A stretch of 47,873 nucleotides of DNA, from NCBI GenBank assembly GCA_041576975.1, contig JBFGJY010000014.1, positions 1-47,873 of the forward strand, written 5' to 3'. This DNA is from JBFGJY01 sp041576975 (GTDB taxonomy: Bacteria; Pseudomonadota; Gammaproteobacteria; UBA4575). Shown piece by piece: positions 6,969-14,709 of this stretch. The notes under the pieces are model-generated. The model was given only the letters and a program-made list of their open reading frames with translations, did no database searches and was not told the origin of the DNA. The position numbers were made by a program, and so were the translations under genes. Positions within the stretch are counted from its first letter, which is position 1. The number at the start of each line of letters is the position of its first letter.

Positions 6969-7634
6969 ATGTTTACAAATCTACTTAAATTAATGTCAAT
7001 GGTAGTTTCTGCAACCAATATTAATGTCCAAGCAGGTGACATTAAACTATTGCGATTACCCGAGCCAAAGCTGGATGGCAGTATGACAGTAGAAGAAGCA
7101 CTACTCAGGCGCAGGTCAGTGCGCGAGTATCAATCTGGGGAATTGTCCTTAGCCGAGATTTCACAATTAATGTGGGCAGCACAGGGGGTAACAGATTCAC
7201 GTGGATTGCGAACATCACCTTCTGCAGGCGCTTTATACCCTCTGGAAATTTCCTTGATCGTTGGTGATATATCGGGCCTTGCGAATGGAGTTTACCGGTA
7301 CCAACCTAAAGAAAATGCGCTATGGTTCATCTCAGAATCAGATCAACGTGCCAGCTTGGCAAGAGCAGCGTGGCGACAAGATTATATTAAAGATGCTGCT
7401 GCGCTATTGGTAATTTCGGGTGTATATCAACGCACTACTAAAAAATATGGGCAACGCGGCATCCGTTACGTACATATGGAAGCTGGACATGCTGCTCAGA
7501 ATGTATTTTTGCAAGCAACTGCCTTAGGTTTAGCAACCGTTGTAATAGGTGCATTTGATGACGAATCAGTAAAAAAGATTCTTAATTTTTCAGATCAAGA
7601 GCAACCGCTTTATTTAATGCCAGTGGGTAAGTGA
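6969..7634 (+). CDS. SagB/ThcOx-type nitroreductase-family oxidoreductase
   Basis: The 221-residue flavin oxidoreductase has the nitroreductase-fold signatures: RRRSVREY near residue 47 (FMN phosphate binding), LSLAEISQLMWAAQG, the SagB-typical TSPSAGALYPLEI, GVYRYQP, HAAQNVFLQATALGLATV and a C-terminal LYLMPVGK. Members of the SagB group use FMN to oxidise azolines in peptide natural products or act on unknown small substrates. No YcaO cyclase or precursor peptide is nearby, so a stand-alone redox role is more likely. A short hydrophobic N-terminus (LLKLMSMVVSA) may be a weak export or membrane signal. It follows the FNR-boxed small gene, probably in one operon. Confidence 0.85.
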   Translation: MFTNLLKLMSMVVSATNINVQAGDIKLLRLPEPKLDGSMTVEEALLRRRSVREYQSGELSLAEISQLMWAAQGVTDSRGLRTSPSAGALYPLEISLIVGDISGLANGVYRYQPKENALWFISESDQRASLARAAWRQDYIKDAAALLVISGVYQRTTKKYGQRGIRYVHMEAGHAAQNVFLQATALGLATVVIGAFDDESVKKILNFSDQEQPLYLMPVGK

Positions 7635-7663
7635 TTGGCACAAATAATTTTTTCGAAAAATAA

Positions 7664-7798
7664 AAGGACAGATGCATACAACGAATAAGTCTTATTGGTA
7701 TTGCATATGGGGATAAGGAGGCGACACTAACAGAGGAGGCATTTGATGGCAAACAAATTGTTGGTGCGGAATCTATTGTTACGATTGGTTGTAATTGA
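7664..7798 (+). pseudogene. Short open frame, possible gene remnant
   Basis: An open frame of 44 codons after a stop at 7661-7663 encodes a plausible peptide ending DGKQIVGAESIVTIGCN. It has no ATG or GTG start. The peptide looks protein-like (LIGIAYGDKEATLTEE), which suggests the 3' remnant of a lost gene. It runs directly into the hairpin at 7798-7815. Confidence 0.35.
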
Positions 7799-7815
7799 AC
7801 AATTTTATAATTGTT
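7798..7815 (+). terminator. AT-rich hairpin, possible terminator
   Basis: AACAATT-TTAT-AATTGTT is followed after ten bases by seven T residues. It closes the SagB-side transcript before the gene at 7852. Confidence 0.4.
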
Positions 7816-7851
7816 TACTAATATTTTTTTACAACTAAAGAGGATAAAGTA

Positions 7852-8136
7852 ATGTCACTTCACTATGGACTTGAAAAGTTTAAGGCAGCAATATTTAATT
7901 TAGTAGAGCCTGGAGACATCCACATAAGAGTACAAGCTGCTATTTCCCAACATCTAATTCATCTTTCGCCGTCAAATGATGTGGCAGAGATCATTAAAGA
8001 TCAACTACAGGAACTACTGGAGCAGTACCACGACAATTGTGCCGAAAAGATCAACACACTGAGCGAAATTGATGCCGAGAATTTAGCAAAACATATTGTA
8101 GACATGCATTGTAAATGGTTGGAATCTTTACATTAG
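7852..8136 (+). CDS. Small helical protein, unknown
   Basis: This 94-residue protein is predicted mainly alpha-helical (MSLHYGLEKFKAAIFNLV, IIKDQLQELLEQYHD, DAENLAKHIVDMHCKWLESLH). It has several His/Cys residues but no recognised metal motif. GAGGA lies nine bases before ATG 7852, supporting the start. It stands alone between two AT-rich hairpins, so it is probably monocistronic. No family recognised. Confidence 0.6.
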   Translation: MSLHYGLEKFKAAIFNLVEPGDIHIRVQAAISQHLIHLSPSNDVAEIIKDQLQELLEQYHDNCAEKINTLSEIDAENLAKHIVDMHCKWLESLH

Positions 8137-8512
8137 TAAACCCCATGTAATTTCCAATAAATGCACTTATAAATTATTAATCTATAGTGTCATAGTAAAA
8201 ATCAGTAACTAAAGAATAGAAAATTTATTTTTCTATTTATGCAAATTTAAATGCAGATCGTGATTTACTTCGGACATTTGACTATAAAATTATTGTTGCA
8301 TGTATCAGAGCCGTCTTTATCAATTACATAACCTGGAGTTCTGAAACCGCAAGCCTTAAATTAAAAGTCCAACTCTAATTTAATTCAAACATGTGAAGTT
8401 TTTAATGAAATTTTGTAGGAATCAAACAAATTATCCACTTTTGGCCGAAAGCAGATACTGGTTGGGAATTTTAGAATATATGTTTGTATGACCACTTTTT
8501 GATATAAAGATA
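8137..8512. other. AT-rich gap: one hairpin and repeat copy 9
   Basis: I see no gene. The stem AATAGAAAA-TTTAT-TTTTCTATT (8215-8237) could be a terminator for the upstream gene. The palindromic repeat lies at 8432-8459. A partial half-unit, GACCACTTTTTGATATAAAG, lies just before the DUF4405 gene. Confidence 0.45.
8432..8459. repeat. Dispersed palindromic repeat, copy 9
   Basis: ATCCACTTTTGGCCGAAAGC then AGATACTG; the context downstream (GGTTGGGAATTTTA) resembles that of copy 2, so the repeated unit may extend beyond the palindrome. Confidence 0.7.
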
Positions 8513-8905
8513 ATGAAAAAATCAAATCTAATAACCCTCGTTGATATAACCGCATTTATCAGCTTTATTTTTGTCGTCTCTACAGGTGTCTTAATGCGGT
8601 ACGTACTGCCGCCTCGAAGTGGCCGATCAATAGAAATACTTGGAATGTCCAGACATGAGTGGGGCGATATTCATTTTTATATTACTTTTATATTTTTGGT
8701 CATATTGTCGATTCATTTATTTTTACATTGGAAGTTTATTCGTGGTGTACTTCATGGGCGAATTAAGGAAGCTGGTATTTATCGATTTATTCTTGGATTG
8801 GTTGGGCTTTTAGCAGTGTTGGCTTTAGCAGTTGCGCCATTAGTGGCTCCTAAAGAGCATTCCGATATGACTAAAGGATATCAATTTGGTAAGAGTAGAA
8901 AATAA
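8513..8905 (+). CDS. DUF4405 membrane protein, cytochrome b561-like
   Basis: This 130-residue inner-membrane protein has three or four helices. Histidines are placed as in DUF4405 / flavinylation-associated cytochrome b domains: H48 and H54 (SRHEWGDIHFYITF) and H68 and H72 (SIHLFLHWKF). Together they can ligate haem. The GVLMRYVLPP loop after helix 1 is typical. Members pass electrons in the membrane, and the partner here is unknown. The start at 8513 lacks a strong Shine-Dalgarno. The C-terminal tail after helix 4 (APKEHSDMTKGYQFGKSRK) is polar. Confidence 0.8.
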   Translation: MKKSNLITLVDITAFISFIFVVSTGVLMRYVLPPRSGRSIEILGMSRHEWGDIHFYITFIFLVILSIHLFLHWKFIRGVLHGRIKEAGIYRFILGLVGLLAVLALAVAPLVAPKEHSDMTKGYQFGKSRK

Positions 8906-8955
8906 GCCTCATATTTGACAATTTACTTAATGGAGTAGTATCTATGTCAAACACT

Positions 8956-8986
8956 GAATGACAGCTTTCGACCGTAAGCAGACTTA
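8956..8986. repeat. Dispersed palindromic repeat, copy 10
   Basis: GACAGCTTTCGACCGTAAGC followed by AGACTTAG; sits between convergent DUF4405 and HNH genes. Confidence 0.7.
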
Positions 8987-9025
8987 GACCAATGCTAAGA
9001 AAGCAATATATTTATAGTAGCAAAG

Positions 9026-9319
9026 CTATTTTTCCTTGTTTCGGATACCTCCAATGCTTGCAGTCACTTTACATATGGCTCTGCCAACGCCACCCACGAG
9101 GTAATTCTGCCACTGTAACACACGAAGATTTGTTAAATCTTCGGAACCGCCGGCATTGATATGATCGATTTCCCAACCAAACTCTGAATTTCGATTACTA
9201 TAATGACTACGTTTTATCCAGGCACCGCATTCGTCTTTTCGCCAAATGTCCGGATCATGATCTGGATCGACCCGGCCCTTATCCCAGACTTGTTGCACAA
9301 TTTGTTCGCGAAATGCCAT
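9026..9319 (-). CDS. Small HNH endonuclease-like protein
   Basis: The 97-residue protein carries an HNH nuclease core: FGWEIDHINAGGSEDLTNLR then VLQWQNY. It has the DH pair and the Asn typical of the second and third HNH positions. A single upstream Cys (DECGAWI) stands where many family members have a zinc-binding CxxC. It is one domain with no fused specificity domain. It is likely a stand-alone accessory nuclease of the type common in environmental proteobacteria. It is convergent with DUF4405; no mobile-element borders are visible. Confidence 0.75.
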   Translation of the reverse strand: MAFREQIVQQVWDKGRVDPDHDPDIWRKDECGAWIKRSHYSNRNSEFGWEIDHINAGGSEDLTNLRVLQWQNYLVGGVGRAICKVTASIGGIRNKEK

Positions 9320-9649
9320 CTGCTCACATTACAGAAAAAAAGTAAAAATTGTATGCTGCTGATCAAATACTCTAAAAGTTTTAAGCCTTGACTAATAGCT
9401 TAGACGGCCGCATTCACCATAGTTTTAGCAAGGTATCCGGCAAAGTCGCCATCATTGACTTACATTGATCTTAATCATGGTCCTATTTGCTATAAGTAGT
9501 ATTTTCTGAATTTAACCGTAATGGCTTTGTTAAACAGCTACGACCTTTTCTAATAATCGTTTAGGTCTGCGAGCTAAATTCATCAAACTAAGCAGGCTTG
9601 GTTGAATTTGTGACTTTAAACAATAACCTACCGATGCTAAGAGGTAGCT
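9320..9649. other. Divergent spacer with FNR-type box
   Basis: No intact gene. A minus-strand frame at 9403-9459 reads NDGDFAGYLAKTMVNAAV before a stop and may be a gene tail remnant. The FNR-type dyad at 9465-9478 is the main feature. Confidence 0.4.
9465..9478. promoter_or_regulatory. FNR/Anr-type box
   Basis: TTGATCTTAATCAT differs from the perfect dyad at one terminal base. It is 171 bases before the BCAM0308-like gene, a family known from the low-oxygen-activated locus of Burkholderia, which supports the call. Confidence 0.55.
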
Positions 9650-10153
9650 ATGATGACGCGAAAAAAATCTACCGACTATATCCGACAAGACCGCAAAAAC
9701 CGCTTACTTCGCGAATTAGTTCATGATCCTTACATGTCAAAACTTAAGCTTCGTGAGCCTACAGTTTGCCCAAAGTGCAATGCTGTATTCCATAAGGGAA
9801 GATGGGCATGGAGTGATATACCGTCGCAAGCACACAAAGAAATGTGTCCTGCATGCCATCGAATAAACGATAAAGTTCCAGCAGGCTTTCTCAATTTAAG
9901 CGGCTCATTTTTAAAAGACCATAGGACTGAAATACTAAATCTAGTCCATAATTTTGAAAAGATTGAAAAGCAAGAACACCCGCTTAAACGGATTATGAAC
10001 ATTCAAGAAGTTGAAGATGGTTTGCTCGTTACCTTTACAGATCCACACCTAACGCGTGGTGCAGGAGAAGCTATCCATCATGCATATGAAGGAGAACTGG
10101 ATTTTAAGTATTCAAAGGGAGAATACATACTTCGCGTAAATTGGAAACGTTAG
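9650..10153 (+). CDS. BCAM0308-family zinc-ribbon protein
   Basis: The 167-residue protein has the BCAM0308 pattern: a basic N-terminus (IRQDRKNRLLRELVHDPYMS), EPTVCPKCNAVFHKGRWAW, and a second CxxC. The four cysteines (about 40, 43, 66, 69) form a zinc ribbon. The C-terminal half (MNIQEVEDGLLVTFTDPHL, RGAGEAIHHAYEG) looks like a small alpha/beta domain. The family is named for a gene of the B. cenocepacia low-oxygen-activated locus; its biochemical role is unknown, and nucleic-acid or ribosome binding is plausible. GAGG precedes two possible starts, ATG 9650 and ATG 9653. An FNR-type box lies upstream. Confidence 0.75.
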   Translation: MMTRKKSTDYIRQDRKNRLLRELVHDPYMSKLKLREPTVCPKCNAVFHKGRWAWSDIPSQAHKEMCPACHRINDKVPAGFLNLSGSFLKDHRTEILNLVHNFEKIEKQEHPLKRIMNIQEVEDGLLVTFTDPHLTRGAGEAIHHAYEGELDFKYSKGEYILRVNWKR

Positions 10154-10307
10154 AAAGCAGAACATAACTCAGTAGCCATACATTGCAAATGAATAGGACG
10201 GCGGAAGGTAGTCATATAAAAGCGACTTCAGAAGTCTACTGTTAAATTAATGATTTAAAATTCTATTTAATGAGTTACGACGTTTTGTTCAATTTTAAAG
10301 TGTATTC

Positions 10308-10559
10308 ATGATACCGATACATGAATTTTTAAACCGGATTCGCTGGGATAAAAAATTTGCACAAGGCCAATTTGAAATTGGTTACTATGATCGCAGTGAA
10401 GATGAAATAATACGTATTCCATTTGAAGATGTCTTATTCGACCCAAAAGACCATTTTACTATTACAATAATGGATTCAGAATGTGAAACACACATGGTTC
10501 CATATCATCGTATAAAAGAAATTTACAAAAATGGTGAATTAGTTTGGCATAGGCCCTAA
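10308..10559 (+). CDS. DUF504 (UPF0248) family protein
   Basis: This 83-residue full-length member has the signatures MIPIHEFLNRIRWDKKF, FEIGYYDRSEDEIIRIPF and a C-terminal VPYHRIKEIYKNGELVWHR. DUF504 proteins are small basic-acidic mixed domains found in archaea and bacteria. They sometimes accompany or fuse to nucleotidyl- or phospho-transfer RNA enzymes; the function is not established. No clear Shine-Dalgarno is seen. It is separated from the BCAM0308-like gene by 154 bases on the same strand. Confidence 0.85.
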   Translation: MIPIHEFLNRIRWDKKFAQGQFEIGYYDRSEDEIIRIPFEDVLFDPKDHFTITIMDSECETHMVPYHRIKEIYKNGELVWHRP

Positions 10560-10974
10560 TAATACTTGTATATCTAATTCAGCTGTAAAAAGATGAAATT
10601 GTAAAGTATTTGATAAAAGTAGAGTCAGATAGTATGTGTCTGAGACGAAATAGAAAAAATATCAAGCAAGTAGTTGAAATACTTAAATAGTACAAAAAGA
10701 AAATACTTGAATAGGATCTCTGACAATTCACATAATTATTGAATGTCCGTTTTTGGCCGAAAGCTGATATTTGATAGGCGGGTATAGCAGAGGCGAAATA
10801 TATAATTAAAACACATTTCCTCATCAAAACACTTGATCAGCAATATTACAAAGATTGAATTGTTAAACCAAAGTATTCAGCGTAGTCTATTTTACGCAGA
10901 TGTTTAATTGTTGTTTGAAGAAGTAGGCAAATCAAATAACAAAATGCAGCTCGACATAGCGTAACTTAATATTC
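10560..10974. other. Spacer with repeat copy 11
   Basis: No convincing gene on either strand. It is very AT-rich and carries one copy of the palindromic repeat at 10740-10772. No FNR-type dyad was found. Confidence 0.5.
10740..10772. repeat. Dispersed palindromic repeat, copy 11
   Basis: GAATGTCCGTTTTTGGCCGA then AAGCTGATATTTGA; well-preserved arms with a shifted centre. Confidence 0.75.
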
Positions 10975-11160
10975 ATGTCTTGGAACGGGGAAACACAACT
11001 CGACAAGACAACATTAACAAAAGAACGCATGATACGATGCATAAAACATCATAATCAAATACCAGCCTACATGGAAAGCCTGCTATCTAAAGTGGGCTTT
11101 CTTAATTTGGTAAATAAAAAAATACTAATTGCTCACAGTGTAATTGCGCGGTCATACTAG
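10975..11160 (+). CDS. Doubtful small ORF
   Basis: A 61-codon open frame (MSWNGETQLDKTTLTKERMI...) without a Shine-Dalgarno, recognisable domain or supporting neighbour. It may be a degenerate remnant. It is reported only because no other gene occupies the stretch. Confidence 0.2.
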   Translation: MSWNGETQLDKTTLTKERMIRCIKHHNQIPAYMESLLSKVGFLNLVNKKILIAHSVIARSY

Positions 11161-11251
11161 TAATCATTTTTAACCTAAAGGAAACGTTTTATTATTACAT
11201 TCGCTACAATGTAAAAATATACTGCCCCTTAGTATCAGAAGGCATTCCCTG

Positions 11252-11557
11252 ATGGACACCAAAAAACTATCTCGCATTTCAGATTATCTTAAGTCTATTT
11301 GGCCATTAGATAATGTCGAATACGAATTTTTAACAGTCAGAGAAATACATAAGTTTACGTTTTCTGGGCCGCGCCACAAACAAGCTGTTTTAGTAAGCGA
11401 TGCTTATCTTAGTGATCACAGAATAGATGTAATATTAACAGATATGGACAATAGGCATGTTAAAGACATCGTAATGATTAGTAATAATTCCGATGAGTAT
11501 TATTTAAGTTACAATTCAAGGGGTGCAGTTACATTTTCCCTATTAGACGAGATGTAA
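11252..11557 (+). CDS. Hypothetical protein, 101 residues
   Basis: The soluble protein has an alternating strand pattern after an N-terminal helix (KLSRISDYLKSIWPLDNVEYEF, then KFTFSGPRHKQAVLVSDAYL, RIDVILTDMDNRHVKDIVMI, YYLSYNSRGAVTFSLL), which suggests a small alpha/beta fold. No family is recognised. There is no strong Shine-Dalgarno at ATG 11252. It is monocistronic, followed by repeat copy 12. Confidence 0.55.
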   Translation: MDTKKLSRISDYLKSIWPLDNVEYEFLTVREIHKFTFSGPRHKQAVLVSDAYLSDHRIDVILTDMDNRHVKDIVMISNNSDEYYLSYNSRGAVTFSLLDEM

Positions 11558-11587
11558 TGCCGCGGGGATTAAGAAAGAAGTAAAATG

Positions 11588-11619
11588 CATGACTGCTTGC
11601 GACTCAAAGCAGACATTCA
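11588..11619. repeat. Dispersed palindromic repeat, copy 12
   Basis: GACTGCTTGCGACTCAAAGC then AGACATTCAAC; nearly identical in layout to copies 3 and 13. Confidence 0.75.
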
Positions 11620-11845
11620 ACTGGCAGCCATTACAAGATAAAATAGCAGTTATAGTGCTGATCCAGTTTTCATATTCATAGTCGAAGTGTATGTGCTAAC
11701 CTGAATGTAGGTACCCCTAGTAAATATTTAGTAAAATCTTGATATTCAGCTTATTTGCTTGGCCGTCTGTCGGGAAATTTCTCGCGTGTAGTTTCATCTA
11801 TTTCAGAATTGCACAATCCCTAAGATTGATCTTTTGATAATAGTT

Positions 11846-12271
11846 ATGGGCAAACTGAATACCATCCTCGAGAAGATAATTAATACCTCTGGTATGTCAA
11901 TTAGTCAAATCATTGAAATGGCTTCTAACAATTTGCACGGTGTCAATGGGAATCAAACAATTGAGTTAGATTCTAGCAATCATCATGATATTCATGAAAT
12001 GGTGAAGTACTGTCGAGAAGAGATTCAAGCCTTTGAGGATTCTGGAATCATGCCGTCGCCAAGATATTTTGAACAAGTGGCAATTCTCTCTAGAAGAGAA
12101 AAAAACTACGAAAACGAAGTTGCTATTTGTGAGTTGTACATCGAATTAATTAATCAGTATGCAGCTAAAAATAAGATCACTGATGCAGAGGTATCAGTTC
12201 AACTGCTTCCCAAGTGTGCTCCATTTGTAAAACGCGTGCATAATGCAAAGATAATGTCAGCTAAATCCTAG
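11846..12271 (+). CDS. Conserved hypothetical protein, MGKL family (paralogue of 3101-3478)
   Basis: This roughly 141-residue paralogue of the minus-strand gene near 3.3 kb shares MGKLNTILEKI, EDSGIMPSPRYFEQVA, YENEVAICELYIELI, QYAAKNK, LPKCAP and HNAK. It differs by an insertion of about 20-25 residues after the N-terminal helix (GMSISQIIEMASNNLHG...). The shared MGKL start argues for ATG 11846 rather than the upstream TTG 11834. Function unknown; the HNAK and LPKC positions conserved in both copies mark residues likely to matter. Confidence 0.65.
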   Translation: MGKLNTILEKIINTSGMSISQIIEMASNNLHGVNGNQTIELDSSNHHDIHEMVKYCREEIQAFEDSGIMPSPRYFEQVAILSRREKNYENEVAICELYIELINQYAAKNKITDAEVSVQLLPKCAPFVKRVHNAKIMSAKS

Positions 12272-12823
12272 TACGCGTTCTGGAAGATATGGAAGCAATA
12301 TTGACAGGAATTGGAATATAGAGTTGCTATTTTTCAGTAATATTTACATCTCGTTATAGTTTTAACGCATATAGTATGGTGGATTCACTTCTAAATGAGT
12401 TGGTTTCAGTACACTTCCATTTTATTTTGTTTCAGATTTTCGACTTAAAAAATTATATAATTTGACTTCAACTTTTTGATTTACTAGGTTGGTAAATTAA
12501 AAGGTAGTTATTAATTTAAGATGTGTAATGGAAAACTAATAAGACAAATTCTACACAATATTTGTTTTGAGTATTATCAACAGACTATCGATCTTGCGTG
12601 TACGGGAAGAGATAAATGTGGAGCCGATACAATGCAAAATATTCTATCAGTTTAAAATCAAGCTAACTGCTGTTCATACATAAAATAATACCGTTAACAT
12701 CATTGAGCACCTAATATTTGTAGTTGGAGATTATTTTGACTTCCTAATATGTGAATAGTATCTATAATCACATGTAAGCTTAATAGTATAAAAGTTTCAC
12801 TAATTCTATTAACAAATATTTTT
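12272..12823. other. Longest gene-free stretch, AT-rich
   Basis: About 550 bases with no open frame of convincing quality on either strand, no palindromic repeat, no FNR-type dyad and no strong terminator. It may hold a small RNA or decayed gene, but nothing supports either. Confidence 0.5.
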
Positions 12824-13045
12824 ATGTTTAATAAATCACATCTTGATGACATTATTGGAAGAGTACAGTCCAAAATTCTTAAACAGCAGCCAAAAAAAGT
12901 ATCATCTGTAGAAGGTGGAGATGCAGGTATTGATCACTTATGGATGAAAGAGGATCATACGCAAATCAAAAAGAAATCCGTAGCTAAAAAAGACCCAAGA
13001 ATCGACACCGGGAATATTACGAGATCGAATTGCAAAGAAAATTGA
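12824..13045 (+). CDS. Small lysine-rich protein, uncertain
   Basis: A 73-residue basic protein (FNKSHLDDIIGRVQSKILKQ, QIKKKSVAKKDPRID) with no domain and no Shine-Dalgarno. The N-terminal third looks helical and the remainder disordered. It could be a real small cytoplasmic protein or a decayed gene. Confidence 0.35.
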   Translation: MFNKSHLDDIIGRVQSKILKQQPKKVSSVEGGDAGIDHLWMKEDHTQIKKKSVAKKDPRIDTGNITRSNCKEN

Positions 13046-13180
13046 AAAAATGAATAATCACTAGGTTTACACCACCAATCTTATTCTTCACATCCTTTGT
13101 TAGTTTCATACAGCAAATTCAATTATGGTACCCTTTCTTTTATGACGAGGATTTTATTTGAATGATATAGCTCGTTTGAT

Positions 13181-13444
13181 ATGGAATTTGATCGAACATT
13201 ATTAACCGAAAATTATCTAATTGATGTAATTACATGTATAGAAAAACACGGTTACGACCTCGAGGATTTCGAGTTTTCCACACAACGTACATACAGCTAC
13301 AAACAAGGTATTCTGGATCCCAAGGCTGTGGTATACGCATACCGAATCAGTACTGGGATTGAAATAAATTATATCCTTGGGGACGATCCCGATTTTTCAA
13401 CTGCATTTGCTGATGATTTAAGAGCTGGTTTTTTTGAAAAGTAA
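13181..13444 (+). CDS. Hypothetical protein, 87 residues
   Basis: A soluble acidic protein with a helix (LLTENYLIDVITCIEKHGYD) followed by strand-like segments (FEFSTQRTYSYKQGI, AVVYAYRISTGIEINYIL) and a C-terminal FADDLRAGFFEK. It could be a small alpha/beta domain. No family is recognised. It is followed 21 bases later by the last copy of the palindromic repeat and faces the DsrC-like gene tail to tail. Confidence 0.5.
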   Translation: MEFDRTLLTENYLIDVITCIEKHGYDLEDFEFSTQRTYSYKQGILDPKAVVYAYRISTGIEINYILGDDPDFSTAFADDLRAGFFEK

Positions 13445-13465
13445 AATTTCAGAAAGAAATTAATT

Positions 13466-13497
13466 GAATGACTGCTTGTGGCCCAAAGCAGACATTC
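13466..13497. repeat. Dispersed palindromic repeat, copy 13 (last in window)
   Basis: GACTGCTTGTGGCCCAAAGC then AGACATTCG. No further copy was found from here to the window end. Confidence 0.75.
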
Positions 13498-13511
13498 GTT
13501 AAATAAAGTGC

Positions 13512-13838
13512 TTAGACCACACTCCCAAATCCTTTGTCTACTGCGCCTGCAGGGGGTTGCAGTCCGGCAAGCCGGCAACCCTGCGCGACTGGTCCTCCAG
13601 GAAATAAGCCATATAAATACTTTATACCGCCTTTATGATGAAACTTTTCATCCAGCGCATCATGTAGTTCTCGCACATTGATGCGGTTTATTTCATGATG
13701 CGAGTAATACTCTTGTAATGCATGCAACACGTCGAAATGATCTTTAGTTAGTTCTAGCCCTTCGCTCGTGGCGGCATTTCTAGCACTATCCTCGGTCCAA
13801 TCTTCTGGTGCAAAATAATTTGTATCGTCATTTTTCAT
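13512..13838 (-). CDS. DsrC/TusE-like protein lacking the terminal cysteine (copy 1)
   Basis: This 108-residue protein has the DsrC/TusE fold signatures: WTEDSARNAATSEGLELTKD, HFDVLHALQEYY, and GGIKYLYGLFPGGPVAQGCRLAGL. In DsrC the C-terminal arm carries two cysteines: one in the C-(K/R)-(I/L)-AGL motif and one penultimate. Only the first is present here (GCRLAGLQPP); the second is Ala, and an extra tail (DKGFGSVV) follows. It therefore cannot form the DsrC intramolecular trisulfide and is better seen as a DsrC-related regulator or sulfur-relay variant. Divergent from a YbaK-like gene 234 bases away. Confidence 0.75.
   Translation of the reverse strand: MKNDDTNYFAPEDWTEDSARNAATSEGLELTKDHFDVLHALQEYYSHHEINRINVRELHDALDEKFHHKGGIKYLYGLFPGGPVAQGCRLAGLQPPAGAVDKGFGSVV
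13554..13581. repeat. GC-rich inverted repeat inside the DsrC-like gene end
   Basis: GGGTTGC and CCGGC-AA-GCCGG with GCAACCC form nested stems within the last codons of the minus-strand gene. The local composition is markedly richer in G+C than all surrounding DNA. Confidence 0.5.
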
Positions 13839-14072
13839 ATGTAAAACAATATCATTTCTTTTATTAGGGAGTGATAATTAATTCCAGCAAATATAATTGT
13901 AGCACTCAAATAAAGAGATATTGAATAGTTTTGAATAAGACAATTAAAATATTTTTATAAGCGTGTATGTAGACCTCAAATGATATATGCAGCCTGTATC
14001 TTGTAACAAAGTTAAGCGTTAAAATAATGCTACAAAGACAATCAGCCCTATATGAGGCTGAAGGAGTTCATT

Positions 14073-14540
14073 ATGCCGGTAACAAGATTAACTAATCTTC
14101 TAAATGAAGAGCATATCGATTATGTCACCATTCCGCATTCGGTAGCATATACATCACAAGAAGCGGCCGCCTCGGCACATATACCTGGGCTTGAGTTTGC
14201 CAAAACCGTAATTGTTAAGATTGACGGTAAGCTAGCTATGGTAGTATTACCAGCACTATATAAAATAAATATGGATCTTTTGAAACAAGAAACTGAAGCG
14301 AACAAGGTTGAACTGGCGTCAGAGGAAGATTTTAAAGATCTATTCCCAGGGTGTGAAACAGGAGCTATGCCACCATTCGGTAACCTTTATGGTATGGATG
14401 TCTATGTTGAGGAGAGTTTATTGGAAGATAGTGAAATTGCTTTTAATGCGGGCTCACATACAGAGCTAATACAACTTTCATACTATGACTTTGAAAGACT
14501 TGTACAACCCAATCTTGGTAGATTCATGACTAGGCATTAA
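14073..14540 (+). CDS. YbaK/EbsC-family aminoacyl-tRNA deacylase-like protein (copy 1)
   Basis: The roughly 155-residue protein has the YbaK/prolyl-tRNA editing fold: IPHSVAYTSQEAAASAHIPG, LEFAKTVIVKIDGKLAMVVLPA, ELASEEDF, GCETGAMPPFGNLYGM and FNAGSHTELIQLSYYDFERL. The lysine of the AKT motif, used by YbaK-type deacylases, is kept. Family members hydrolyse mischarged aminoacyl-tRNA in trans. ATG 14073 is chosen because AAGGAG lies 7 bases before it; the frame is open further upstream. A close paralogue lies 1 kb away, with DsrC-like genes beside both. Confidence 0.85.
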   Translation: MPVTRLTNLLNEEHIDYVTIPHSVAYTSQEAAASAHIPGLEFAKTVIVKIDGKLAMVVLPALYKINMDLLKQETEANKVELASEEDFKDLFPGCETGAMPPFGNLYGMDVYVEESLLEDSEIAFNAGSHTELIQLSYYDFERLVQPNLGRFMTRH

Positions 14541-14709
14541 CTACTATTTAATGATCGTACTGAAATATTGTTATTTCAATTTAATAGTATTTTTGGGTGT
14601 TATGTAATTTTAAAGATATCAGTTTTATTCAGAAACTTAGTCGGCAAAACGTATTTCATAACAAGGGTGATAAGAGAGGAATTAATATTCGTACTAATAT
14701 AATTTATTA

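Noticed and set aside
8433..8505. CRISPR-like repeats
   Set aside because: The repeated palindromes are dispersed, not regularly spaced, and separated by genes; no cas gene was seen.
10579..10827. Minus-strand open frame in the spacer at 10.6-10.8 kb
   Set aside because: It includes the palindromic repeat and encodes a low-complexity Ser/Phe/Tyr-rich peptide without features of a gene.
12272..12823. tRNA or small RNA gene in the long gap
   Set aside because: No clover-leaf pattern, terminator or promoter could be identified by eye.
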